This document shows positions 25,917 through 33,605 of a stretch of DNA of 33,669 nt, piece after piece. The position numbers and the translations under genes are program-made. How positions within the stretch are numbered: position 1 is the first letter of the stretch; each line of letters begins with the position of its first letter. Under the pieces are notes generated by a model. That model searched no databases. It was not told the origin of the DNA and saw only the letters and a list, made by a program, of their open reading frames with translations. The DNA is from an uncultured Bacilli bacterium (lineage in GTDB: Bacteria; Bacillota_I; Bacilli_A; RF39; UBA660): contig CALVYA010000001.1 of the NCBI GenBank assembly GCA_944371905.1, positions 69,627-103,295 on the forward strand, written 5' to 3'.

Positions 25917-26804
25917 ATGAATATCATATCTATTTCTTCAAAAAAATTTGCTTCGTTAACACCATTGAAATTATCTAAAGAAATTTTTAATACGGAAGGA
26001 AATATTTATGAATTTGAATATCGTGGGAAACCAGAAATTCTTAAATATCTTCATCATTTAAGCGGACCAATATTTGCTAGTAAATTATATACTGTGGAAA
26101 TGTTAGATAGTAATAGTGAATATTTACCAGAAAGTTTTTACTGCCCTGATCATTTATTCTCTATTGGTTCTACAATATCGGGTTTTACTGTTCCTTGGGC
26201 TAAAGGTGTTAATTTATCTACATTTTTAAGTGATCGTCATGCTGATTTAAAGGAACAAGTATATTATTTAAAGAAAGTAGGAGAACTTCTTCAGCAATTA
26301 AAAACTATCAGAAAATATACTCCATTAAAAACTCTTTTTATTAATGATTTACATGAATCCAATTTTATTGTTAATCCAGATAATAAACATCTGTATGTAA
26401 TAGATTTAGATAGTTGTAAGATTGGTAATAATTTGTCATTTCCTGCTAGATATTTAACTCCTTTTTCTTTATTAAATGAAGTACATGGTAAATATAATAT
26501 TAATGATGATAGTAGCATTCCTGGATATGTGATGGCTGATGAAAATTCTGATTTGTATTGTTATAATATTATGATTTTAAATTATTTATATGGTAAGAGT
26601 GTTAATTCTATGAATGGATCAGAGTTTTATGAATATTTAAACTATTTAAATAAAATAGGTATTAATGGAAACTTATTAAATAGTTTTAGTGCTATTATTG
26701 TGAATAAAGATAATGAAAACCCAGTTAATTATTTAGATTCTCTAACTACTGAACAAATATATAGATCTAAAAGTATTGTATATAAAAAGACAAAAAATAG
26801 TTAA
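25917..26804 (+). CDS. Protein-kinase-fold protein
   Basis: This 295-residue soluble protein keeps the core of the kinase/aminoglycoside-phosphotransferase fold. PEILKYLHHL may hold the ATP-binding Lys. FINDLHESNFIV matches the catalytic loop (D, then N five residues later). HLYVIDLDSCKIG takes the place of the DFG metal site. The usual Gly-rich loop is not clear, and the catalytic loop begins ND rather than HxD. It may phosphorylate a small molecule or a protein, or serve as a pseudokinase. GGGGGA lies well before the ATG. The following gene codes for a penicillin-binding protein, so a role in the cell envelope is possible but not shown. Confidence 0.65.
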   Translation: MNIISISSKKFASLTPLKLSKEIFNTEGNIYEFEYRGKPEILKYLHHLSGPIFASKLYTVEMLDSNSEYLPESFYCPDHLFSIGSTISGFTVPWAKGVNLSTFLSDRHADLKEQVYYLKKVGELLQQLKTIRKYTPLKTLFINDLHESNFIVNPDNKHLYVIDLDSCKIGNNLSFPARYLTPFSLLNEVHGKYNINDDSSIPGYVMADENSDLYCYNIMILNYLYGKSVNSMNGSEFYEYLNYLNKIGINGNLLNSFSAIIVNKDNENPVNYLDSLTTEQIYRSKSIVYKKTKNS

Positions 26805-26848
26805 TTATAAAAACATATTTTTCACATATAAATTAATAGGTGAAGAAT

Positions 26849-27931
26849 ATGTTTTTTAAAAGTATTGATAAACGAATTAGAATAGTTTTAATCATTGTTA
26901 TTGCTATGTTTGTAGTTATTGTTTTAAAAGTTGCCTATGTTCAATTAATAGATTATGTTAAATTAAATGAATTAGCGGATGATTTATGGAGTAGAGAATT
27001 ACCGATTGCTGCAGATAGAGGGAGAATATTAGATCGAAATGGGGTAGTACTTGCTGATAATATAACTACCACTAGTCTAGTTCTTATTCCTAATCAAATC
27101 ACTGATAAGGAAAAAGCATCAACTCTTCTTGCAGAAATATTAGGAGTTACGAAAGAAGAAATGGATAAACATGTGTACAAAGAAACTTCTATTGAAAGAG
27201 TTCATCCGGAAGGTAGACAATTATCGTATGAAGTAGCGGATAAAATAGATTCTCTAGGTTTAGATGGAGTATATTTGGTAAAAGAATCAAAGAGATATTA
27301 TCCCTATGGTACTACATTATCACATGTTTTAGGGTATGTGGGAATTGATAATCAAGGATTATCTGGATTGGAATTAGAGTATGATGATTATTTAACTGGT
27401 GAGAATGGAGCAATTAAATATTTCTCTGATGCTAAAGGTAATACTTTAGATATATCTGAAGTATATGAAGCTCCTCAATCGGGAATAGATATTCAATTAA
27501 CCATTGACTATAATATTCAAAAATCAATTGAAAGAGAGTTAGATAATGTTGTAGATATGTTTTCGCCAGATATGGCTTTAGCAGTTGTCATGGATCCTAA
27601 TACAGGAGAGATTTTAGGAATGAGTAGTCGTCCTACATACGATTCTAATAACTATAGTGATTATTCTATGGAAGTATTAAGTAGAAATTTACCAATATGG
27701 GCTTCTTATGAGCCAGGATCAACTTTCAAAATTATAACAACTGCCGCAGCGGTAGAGGAAAAAGTAATAGATTTAGAAAATGATACTTTTGATGACTCTG
27801 GTTCAGTTACTATAAGTGGCGCTAGAATTGGTTGCTGGAAAGCAGGGGGGCATGGTCATCAAACTTTTCTCCAAGTACTAGAGAACTCTTGTAACCTAGG
27901 TTGCAGACTAGAGATACCAAGATCACTCTAG
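26849..27931 (+). pseudogene. Class B penicillin-binding protein, truncated by element insertion
   Basis: This is the N-terminal 360 or so residues of a class B PBP of the FtsI/SpoVD type, a septum or elongation transpeptidase. Visible are the membrane anchor (about 8-30), the conserved AADRGRILDRNGVVLA, the GLSGLELEYDDYLTG dimerisation-type region, and the transpeptidase motifs SxxK (EPGSTFKIIT) and SxN (ENSCN). The sequence then runs into LGCRLEIPRSL and a stop. The KTG motif and some 200-350 residues are missing, so the product cannot be active. I chose the ATG at 26849, with AGGTGA 5 nt upstream, over the GTG at 26840. The break coincides with the left end of the serine-recombinase element. 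Confidence 0.88.
27891..27903 (+). other. Candidate attL core
   Basis: GTAACCTAGGTTG lies in the codons for C-N-L-G next to the PBP SxN motif, which is a conserved target. It contains the palindrome CCTAGG. It is matched imperfectly at 33593-33605. Confidence 0.4.
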
Positions 27932-28115
27932 AAACCTTGAAAATGAAAAAGAAATTGATATTAATGAAAAGTTGTTAGATATTGCCGAAACAAATAGAAA
28001 GCCAATGAATAAAAGATTTATTATAAATAATGAAGAAGATATGTATTATGTACAAAAATACAGAAAAGTTATTTTATGGACTACAAGTGTAGTTCTTTTT
28101 ATATGCATAATTTAA
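27912..28115 (+). other. Short open frame at the left end of the element
   Basis: An open stretch of 67 codons follows an in-frame stop at 27909. It reads DHSRNLENEKEIDINEK... and ends KVILWTTSVVLFICII, a possible C-terminal membrane segment. The only ATG (28005) lacks a ribosome binding site, so it is more likely the tail of a lost gene than a real gene. From 28116 to 28170 I see only the leader of the next gene. Confidence 0.3.
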
Positions 28116-28170
28116 CAATTGATTTAATGTGTAATAAAATACAAAAAACCAATAAATATGGGTGATATTT

Positions 28171-29358
28171 GTGAATAAAGCTTTTGATTTTAACAATATT
28201 AATCAATATGATACTTATATAATTAATATCAATAAAAAAGATTATGAAAAAATGCAAGAATGTATATATAGTTTGACAAAGAAATATAATTGCATAATAA
28301 AAAAATTTTATGCAATAGAAAAAAATAATACAAAAGAATTTGAATTTAATAATCAAAGAAACTTCATAATATTACATAAAAAATTATTGATAAATATTAT
28401 TAATGATGTATTAAAAATATATAATGAAGAGTTAAAAGACTTAGGTGTAGTTTTTTTATCAGGTAGTTTTGCAAGAGGAACCAATAAAATGAGTAGCGAT
28501 GTAGATTTACATTTTTTCTATAAAAACGACAGTTATAATTATATTTACGAGGAAATAATTTCTTATATAATTTCTAGGGTTATTAATAAATCGAGAGATT
28601 GTATTGATCCAACTTTTATCTTTAATATTCAAAATGAAAATAAAATTATGATAACAAGTAAAATGGATAAAAGCAAATTAAGTGTAATATTAAAATATAA
28701 AAACACAGAAATTAAATATTCATATAAATATGGTAAAAAGAGAAGATTTTATTTACAATATACTAATACTAGAGATATAAACAAATTATTTAATTATCTT
28801 AATAATGAAATGAATAAACATAACGAAGAATGGTGTCATTGTTTTAAAGTCATAAAAGGGAAAAATATTTTTAATAAATTGTATGATAAAATGTATATTC
28901 AAGAACAAAATCTTGTAAATAATGATTATATCAGTAATAAGATAAATGCATTAATAGAAACTATAAAAGTTAGTAGAAAGAATATAATAAATAATTCTAT
29001 ATCACAATATAAAAATTACTATCAAAGTAAAACTTTTGAATGGATATATGAATATGTATCTATAATCAGATTTATTCTTATAAAAGAAAATTATATAGTA
29101 AAATATTTAAATTTATTAGATATATATGACACTATAGAAGAAAATTCAATTATAAATAAAAATATACTAATAAATATATATAAATATATGTGGAATTTAG
29201 AAAAATTATCAGTATATTGTTATGAAAATCAGATTAATTATGGATTGCATAATGATGACATGATTGATTATTCGACAAAAGAATTAGATAAAAATTTAGA
29301 GTTGTTAAAAAATCAAATTCTAAATGATTTAGAAAGGTTAGGAGTATTATATGAGTAA
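28171..29358 (+). CDS. Nucleotidyltransferase-fold protein (element cargo)
   Basis: This 395-residue protein contains the minimal nucleotidyltransferase core LGVVFLSGSFARGTNKMSSDVDLHFF: the GS pair at about 98-99 and the metal-binding Asp residues at about 110 and 112. A third acidic residue may lie in DCIDPTF. The first 85 residues and the last 230 are mainly helical and Asn/Lys/Ile rich, and I do not recognise them. The arrangement is similar to GlnD/DUF294-type proteins more than to small antitoxin or aminoglycoside enzymes. I chose the GTG at 28171, as GGGTGA stands 5 nt before it. It is the first gene of the cargo operon and overlaps the next gene by 8 nt. The transferred nucleotide and the target are unknown. 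Confidence 0.75.
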   Translation: MNKAFDFNNINQYDTYIININKKDYEKMQECIYSLTKKYNCIIKKFYAIEKNNTKEFEFNNQRNFIILHKKLLINIINDVLKIYNEELKDLGVVFLSGSFARGTNKMSSDVDLHFFYKNDSYNYIYEEIISYIISRVINKSRDCIDPTFIFNIQNENKIMITSKMDKSKLSVILKYKNTEIKYSYKYGKKRRFYLQYTNTRDINKLFNYLNNEMNKHNEEWCHCFKVIKGKNIFNKLYDKMYIQEQNLVNNDYISNKINALIETIKVSRKNIINNSISQYKNYYQSKTFEWIYEYVSIIRFILIKENYIVKYLNLLDIYDTIEENSIINKNILINIYKYMWNLEKLSVYCYENQINYGLHNDDMIDYSTKELDKNLELLKNQILNDLERLGVLYE

Positions 29359-30421
29359 AGCTATTTTAACACTACCTATGATGCCAGTAGATGGTCATAA
29401 TTATGGAAAATTTGTAACTCCGATTATTTGTGAAACATTAAGTAATATTTTTAGTTGTGATTATTATCACTGTATAAATATATTAGATTCATTTAATGAT
29501 AGAAGTGTGATGATAGATAATTATATTGCATCTTTAAATGAGAATAATATTCATTATGATAAACTGTGGTATGATATAGAAAATGTTCCAAAATTATTAA
29601 AAAATATAGAATTTTTAATTAAAAATGGATATATATTTGAATTGGATTCTAGTATATACAGGTGTGAATGTGGTATTGTAGAACTAGAGAAAGATAAAAT
29701 TAACACATGCAATCCAAATAACTTGAAATTTTATTATGATAAAGATAAGTTAGTGTGTAAACAATGTGGCTCAATTTGCAAAGAGTATCAAGAAAAAATA
29801 TTAGTTTTTGTTCCAAATGGTATTAAATTACAAGATATAAGTATTCTTCCAGGATATTTAAATAAGGATATTAAAACTTATGAGCAAACTGTTTTGAAGT
29901 CATATACAACAATTTCTAGAAAGAGAAATACGGGAGTTACCATTAATTATAATGGAACTAGATATAATATTGATATAGATTTTTTATGGGAGACATATTT
30001 AAATACGTTCGAAGAACAGGAAAAGATTGTTGTGTCTGGCAATAGAATGATTTATCAATTATTTTTAGTGAACGTATTAGAAAAATGTTTATCTCCAGAA
30101 AATAACACAATTTTAATCGGAACTCCATATATAACAAATATTAAGAGTATTTTACAAAAACCAAATTTTATTGATAATGAAGAATTAAGAAAACTATTTA
30201 TATTATTTAATACAAAATGGCAAAGAAAGGAAATATTATATGATGAAACAATACTTACATATTTAAGAAATTTGTCAAGTGATAAAAGAAAGCAATTATA
30301 TGATATAATAAATATGCCCATAGTAGAAAATAGTGATTTTTATAATGATACAGAAGAGATACTAAAAAAACAATTGAATATGCAAGAGAGTGTAAAAAAA
30401 TTAAAATTAGAAAGAAGGTAA
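29351..30421 (+). CDS. Class I aminoacyl-tRNA synthetase-like protein (element cargo)
   Basis: This 356-residue protein resembles the catalytic half of class I synthetases of the Met/Cys group. ILTLPMMPVDGHNYGKF at the N-terminus takes the place of the HIGH motif (HNYGK at 16-20). INILDSFNDRS and NIEFLIKNGYIFELDSSIYRCECG follow the usual order up to a zinc knuckle (Cys105, 107 and 120, then 136, 139 and 143). TISRKRNTG (187-195) is a possible KMSKS equivalent. There is no room for an anticodon-binding domain, so charging a normal tRNA by the usual mode is unlikely. It may activate an amino acid for another acceptor. It sits between a nucleotidyltransferase and a peptidase gene in one tight operon. 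The assignment is by motif pattern only. Confidence 0.6.
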   Translation: MSKAILTLPMMPVDGHNYGKFVTPIICETLSNIFSCDYYHCINILDSFNDRSVMIDNYIASLNENNIHYDKLWYDIENVPKLLKNIEFLIKNGYIFELDSSIYRCECGIVELEKDKINTCNPNNLKFYYDKDKLVCKQCGSICKEYQEKILVFVPNGIKLQDISILPGYLNKDIKTYEQTVLKSYTTISRKRNTGVTINYNGTRYNIDIDFLWETYLNTFEEQEKIVVSGNRMIYQLFLVNVLEKCLSPENNTILIGTPYITNIKSILQKPNFIDNEELRKLFILFNTKWQRKEILYDETILTYLRNLSSDKRKQLYDIINMPIVENSDFYNDTEEILKKQLNMQESVKKLKLERR

Positions 30422-30424
30422 TTT

Positions 30425-31108
30425 ATGTATAGTGTATTATTAAGTGAATATGAAAAAGGTATGGAACTAGTTGAAAGTAAATTAAAAAAATTGATTAATC
30501 CTACACAAAAGGCTGTAATTATTGCTTGGACTTTCCCTACAGAAATAGATAAGAAAACATTTGATGAAGAATGGTTTCCAAAGGGTGGGAGAAGATATAA
30601 TAAATATGTTGGGTCATTATTAAAATTAGGAATTAAGGAAGAAAATATAACTGTTTTGAACTGTTATGATAAAGATAACTTTAAAAACTTTAAATCGATA
30701 ATATATGATAGTGATATATTGGTAATAACTGGGGGTAATCCTGAAATGTTATATAGTAAGGTTACTCAAGAAACTGAAATTTTATATAGTATAAAACATT
30801 ATAAGGGAATTATTATTGGATTTAGTGCAGGTGCAGATTTGCAATTAAAAAGATATTTTATTACAGCTAAAAATAATTATTATAAATATTTTGCTTTTTA
30901 TGATGGCTTTGGAGTTTTAGATGATCCATTTTATATGGATGTTCATTCAATAAATAATAAGAGATATTTAGAAAAATTACAAAAAGTTGCTAACGATAAA
31001 AAGAAAAATGTATATGCAATTTTTGATGATGGTGCAATGATTTATGATAGAAGCACTAATAAACTAGAAATATTCGGAAATGTTTTAACGTTCGAACCAA
31101 AGGAATAA
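30425..31108 (+). CDS. Peptidase S51 (PepE-like) family hydrolase (element cargo)
   Basis: This 227-residue enzyme has the class I glutamine-amidotransferase-like fold of peptidase E. Visible are VITGGNPEMLY, the nucleophile elbow IIGFSAGAD (Ser134) and MDVHS (His174), the usual pattern for S51 peptidases. PepE itself cuts Asp-X dipeptides and related proteins cut cyanophycin; what this one cuts cannot be told. The N-terminal part AVIIAWTFPTEIDKKTF... has the length of the family. It starts 3 nt after the synthetase-like gene and is 1 nt from the HAD gene, so all four are surely on one transcript. Confidence 0.82.
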   Translation: MYSVLLSEYEKGMELVESKLKKLINPTQKAVIIAWTFPTEIDKKTFDEEWFPKGGRRYNKYVGSLLKLGIKEENITVLNCYDKDNFKNFKSIIYDSDILVITGGNPEMLYSKVTQETEILYSIKHYKGIIIGFSAGADLQLKRYFITAKNNYYKYFAFYDGFGVLDDPFYMDVHSINNKRYLEKLQKVANDKKKNVYAIFDDGAMIYDRSTNKLEIFGNVLTFEPKE

Positions 31109-31109
31109 T

Positions 31110-31445
31110 ATGAAACTATTAGTTACAGATTATGATAATACATTAGAGTTACATTATGATTTTACTGATAATATTTCCATTTTAAAGAGAAATATAAAGG
31201 CGATAAACAAATTTATGAAAAAAAACCTTGTTTGTATAGCGACTGGCAGACATTTTGATGCTATATATAAAACGTTAATAGAAAACAATATCAAATTTAA
31301 TTATTTATGTGCTAATAATGGTGCAGAATTATATGATGGTACTTATAATTTATTGTATTGTTTGCCTATTGAAGAACAAGATTTAGGAATTTTGATAAAG
31401 TTAGGTTCAAAGTTTTTTTTAGAAATCCTTGTAATAGTAAATTAA
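31110..31445 (+). CDS. Cof-like HAD phosphatase, N-terminal part (frameshifted)
   Basis: This is the first part of a HAD-superfamily phosphatase of the Cof type, which removes phosphate from small phosphorylated compounds. Motif I is LVTDYDNTLE (Asp7 and Asp9) and motif II is CIATGRH. The frame ends after LGSKFFLEILVIVN, which is not family-like. At 31413-31420 a run of eight Ts (ttt ttt tta in frame) allows a -1 shift into a frame that gives FRNPCNSKLISSANLYFDNL and the rest of the enzyme. Together the two parts make about 227 residues with all four motifs, so the shift is either programmed, a length variant of the T-run, or a sequencing error. Confidence 0.75.
   Translation: MKLLVTDYDNTLELHYDFTDNISILKRNIKAINKFMKKNLVCIATGRHFDAIYKTLIENNIKFNYLCANNGAELYDGTYNLLYCLPIEEQDLGILIKLGSKFFLEILVIVN
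31413..31421 (+). promoter_or_regulatory. Possible -1 ribosomal frameshift site
   Basis: The zero-frame codons ttt ttt tta contain the canonical slippery heptamer T TTT TTA (31415-31421) in the right phase. The -1 frame continues AGA AAT CCT and joins the HAD halves. I did not identify a strong stimulating structure just downstream. Confidence 0.4.
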
Positions 31446-31792
31446 TTTCTTCTGCAAATCTATATTTTGATAATTTAAAAGATTTTGAACAAGTAAAAGA
31501 ATATTTAGATAATAATTTAACGAAATCGTTTGTTGAATATAAATATCCAAAAATAAAAGTAATTAATGAAAAGTGTAATAAATTGGATATAATAAAAATA
31601 ATACAAGATGCTGAAAAAATAGATAATAAAAGTATTTACACAATAGGTGATGATATAAATGATATTCAAATGATTAAACACTATAACGGATATTCTTTAA
31701 TAACAGCAAAAGAAGAAACTAAAAGAGCTGCTTCTAAACTGTATGAAGAATTAAATCAATTAATAAAAGAAATTGATAAAGAGCAAGATTAA
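31415..31792 (+). CDS. Cof-like HAD phosphatase, C-terminal part (-1 frame)
   Basis: This is the remainder of the HAD enzyme, open in the -1 frame from the T-run to 31792. It contains the motif III Lys in NEKCNKLDIIKIIQ and the motif IV metal site YTIGDDINDIQMIK, then the usual end (YSLITAKEETKRAASKLY). The internal TTG at 31583 has no ribosome binding site, so separate translation is not expected. Conserved motifs on both sides of the shift argue that the protein has been under selection until recently or still is. Confidence 0.75.
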   Translation, partial: FFRNPCNSKLISSANLYFDNLKDFEQVKEYLDNNLTKSFVEYKYPKIKVINEKCNKLDIIKIIQDAEKIDNKSIYTIGDDINDIQMIKHYNGYSLITAKEETKRAASKLYEELNQLIKEIDKEQD

Positions 31793-31805
31793 TTCTTGCT
31801 TTTTT
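31782..31805 (+). terminator. Terminator of the cargo operon
   Basis: agcaaga/tcttgct (31782-31788 and 31794-31800) forms a 7-bp stem whose 5-nt loop carries the stop codon, followed by Ts to 31805. It separates the cargo from the recombinase unit. Confidence 0.8.
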
Positions 31806-31849
31806 CATATTTATCCAAATTTATAATAAAATTATTTTGGGAGGTAAAT

Positions 31850-31987
31850 ATGGAAAATATTATAAAAGAATTAAAAATAACAATTAATAAGTATTTGCTG
31901 CAAAATGAAATAATCAGTTTTGAAGAATTTAAAATCATGAATGAAGAATTGTTAAGGGAGAAAAATAATGAACATTCTAAAAACTAG
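31850..31987 (+). CDS. Small SHOCT-like protein ahead of the recombinase
   Basis: This 45-residue protein begins at the ATG at 31850 with GGGAGG 5 nt upstream; a longer in-frame reading from 31796 would start inside the cargo terminator and has no site. The sequence INKYLLQNEIISFEEFKIMNEELL fits the short SHOCT-type pattern (L..g.Is.eEFe..k..LL), which often mediates oligomerisation. It overlaps the recombinase start by 20 nt, so it is probably coupled to it. It could be an accessory or directionality factor, but nothing in the sequence proves this. A TATAAT at 31822-31827 may be its promoter. Confidence 0.55.
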   Translation: MENIIKELKITINKYLLQNEIISFEEFKIMNEELLREKNNEHSKN

Positions 31988-33548
31988 AGGTGAATTATTA
32001 AGTGGAAAAACAATTTATGATATGGATTTAAATGTTGGTTATTATGCAAGAGTATCCACAGATAAAGATGATCAATTAAATAGTTTAGAAAATCAATCAA
32101 AATATTTTAGAGAAATGATAAATGAAAATAAAAATTGGAATCTTGTTGGAGAATATATAGATGAAGGTATTAGTGGTACACAAGTAAATAGAAGAGATAA
32201 CTTTTTAAGAATGGTAAATGATTCTAAAAAAGGAAAATTGGATTTAATTGTTACAAAAGAAATATCAAGATTTTCTAGAAATGTTGTAGATAGTATTAAA
32301 TATACCGAAGAATTATTAAATAATGGTACAGTAGTATATTTTTTAAGTGACAATATAAATACTATATATCCCGATAGTGAATTTAGATTAACTTTGATGT
32401 CAAGTTTAGCTCAAGATGAGGTAAGAAAACTTTCTGAAAGAGTAAAATTTGGAATTAAAAGAATGATAAAAGATGGTAAAATAATAGGAAGTAATTTGAC
32501 CGGTTATTATAGAAAAGATGGTAAATTAATAATAAATGAAAATGAAAAAGAAATTATAGAAATATTATTTAATCTTTATTCTACAGGTAAATATTCGTTT
32601 GATAAAATATCTAGTATTTTATCTGATAAAGGATATTTAAATAAAAATGGAAAACAATATTCTAGTTCTACTTTAAAAAAGTTTTTAACTAATCCACGAT
32701 ACAAAGGATATTATACTGCTAATTTAACATATGTTGAAAATTATAAAACTCATAAAAAGGTAGCTGTGCCAGAAAGTGAAAGAATAATTTATAAAGATGA
32801 AAATATACCTGCAATCATCTCGGAAGAATTATGGAATAAAGCTAACAATGTATATAATGAAAGAAGAAATGTTAAAAATAAAAATATAATAAATAAAGAA
32901 AAAATCATAGAAAACTCAAAATATACAAACAAAATCATTTGCAACAAGCATAATGAAATTTTTGTAAGATGTGCTGGTGGTAAAAGAAAAAAGAGACCAG
33001 TATGGACTTGCAATGAATATAAAAAAGGTGGGGTTTTAAAATGCAATTCACCTATAATTGTTGAATCTAGTTTAGATAAAAAAATATCAGAGATAATAGA
33101 AAAATTTATAAAAAACTTCAAACAAGAAATTAGAAAAAGTTTATTAAAAGAATATGTTAATGTTTTAGACATAGTTAATAATAAAGAATTAACTAATTTA
33201 AAAGAAAAATTATTGGAGTTAGATAGAAACAGAGAAAAATTAATTGATTTAAATTTAAAAATGATTATTAACAATGATGAGTTAAAAACTAGATTATCAA
33301 AAATTGATAAAGAGAAAAATGAAATTAATTATAGAATTAAGTCAATAAAGAATAAAGATGATAGTAATAAAATTTTAGCAATTGAAAAAAACATAAATCG
33401 ATTACTCAATATCAGTGATAATTTAAATATATACACTAATTTGTTTATAGATAGGATTATTGTTACTGAAGGGGATACAAGATATAAAATGAATTTTGAA
33501 ATTCATTTAAAAAATAAGGAAATAGTTAGTACTTTTTTTGAAAATTAA
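31968..33548 (+). CDS. Large serine recombinase (integrase/TnpX type)
   Basis: This 526-residue site-specific recombinase is likely to integrate and excise the element. The resolvase domain starts VGYYARVSTDKDDQ with the catalytic Ser30, then DEGISGTQVNRRDNF, LIVTKEISRFSRN and LSSLAQDEVRKLSERVKFGI. The recombinase domain follows (SILSDKGYLNKNGKQYSSSTLKKFLTNPRYKGYY), then a zinc ribbon (IICNKHNEIFVRC and WTCNEYKKGGVLKCNSP), a coiled-coil region rich in Lys and Glu (about 390-480) and a short beta end. It looks complete. GGGAG precedes the ATG at 31968. It is the last gene of the element, about 45 nt before the candidate attR core, the usual position for such enzymes. Confidence 0.95.
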   Translation: MNILKTRGELLSGKTIYDMDLNVGYYARVSTDKDDQLNSLENQSKYFREMINENKNWNLVGEYIDEGISGTQVNRRDNFLRMVNDSKKGKLDLIVTKEISRFSRNVVDSIKYTEELLNNGTVVYFLSDNINTIYPDSEFRLTLMSSLAQDEVRKLSERVKFGIKRMIKDGKIIGSNLTGYYRKDGKLIINENEKEIIEILFNLYSTGKYSFDKISSILSDKGYLNKNGKQYSSSTLKKFLTNPRYKGYYTANLTYVENYKTHKKVAVPESERIIYKDENIPAIISEELWNKANNVYNERRNVKNKNIINKEKIIENSKYTNKIICNKHNEIFVRCAGGKRKKRPVWTCNEYKKGGVLKCNSPIIVESSLDKKISEIIEKFIKNFKQEIRKSLLKEYVNVLDIVNNKELTNLKEKLLELDRNREKLIDLNLKMIINNDELKTRLSKIDKEKNEINYRIKSIKNKDDSNKILAIEKNINRLLNISDNLNIYTNLFIDRIIVTEGDTRYKMNFEIHLKNKEIVSTFFEN

Positions 33549-33592
33549 ATAATATGTCAAAATATTTTTTTTAAATCTTGTTGTAGCTCCCA

Positions 33593-33605
33593 GTAATCTT
33601 GGTGG
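33593..33605 (+). other. Candidate attR core
   Basis: GTAATCTTGGTGG matches 27891-27903 at 10 of 13 positions. The inner arm atcttgt (33575-33581) mirrors accaagat on the left side. Beyond it (33606-33669) I see no recognisable coding sequence. Confidence 0.4.

Larger units (their letters stand above)
27891..33605 (+). mobile_element. Putative serine-recombinase integrative element, about 5.7 kb
   Basis: This block interrupts the PBP gene and ends just after a large serine recombinase gene. Imperfect 13-bp direct repeats, GTAACCTAGGTTG at 27891-27903 and GTAATCTTGGTGG at 33593-33605 (10 of 13 matches), could be the attL and attR cores. Inside each lies a related arm in inverted orientation: ACCAAGAT at 27916-27923 and ATCTTGT at 33575-33581. 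That is the layout expected for phage-type arms of a serine integrase. Cargo is a four-gene enzymatic operon plus a small ORF ahead of the recombinase; no transfer or phage genes are present. Base composition looks even more AT-rich than the flanks. The exact ends are inferred. The right flank, read in the PBP frame, meets a stop after about 14 codons and does not look like PBP. Confidence 0.6.

Noticed and set aside
28171-29358. Nucleotidyltransferase as a simple antibiotic (aminoglycoside or lincosamide) resistance gene or a MenT/AbiEii-type toxin
   Set aside because: Only the generic GS...DxD core matches. Length and flanking regions do not resemble those families, and no antitoxin gene is beside it.
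32789-33274. Long minus-strand open frame opposite the recombinase
   Set aside because: Hydrophobic Phe/Leu/Ser-rich translation typical of the antisense of a Lys/Glu-rich coiled-coil region, with no ribosome binding site.
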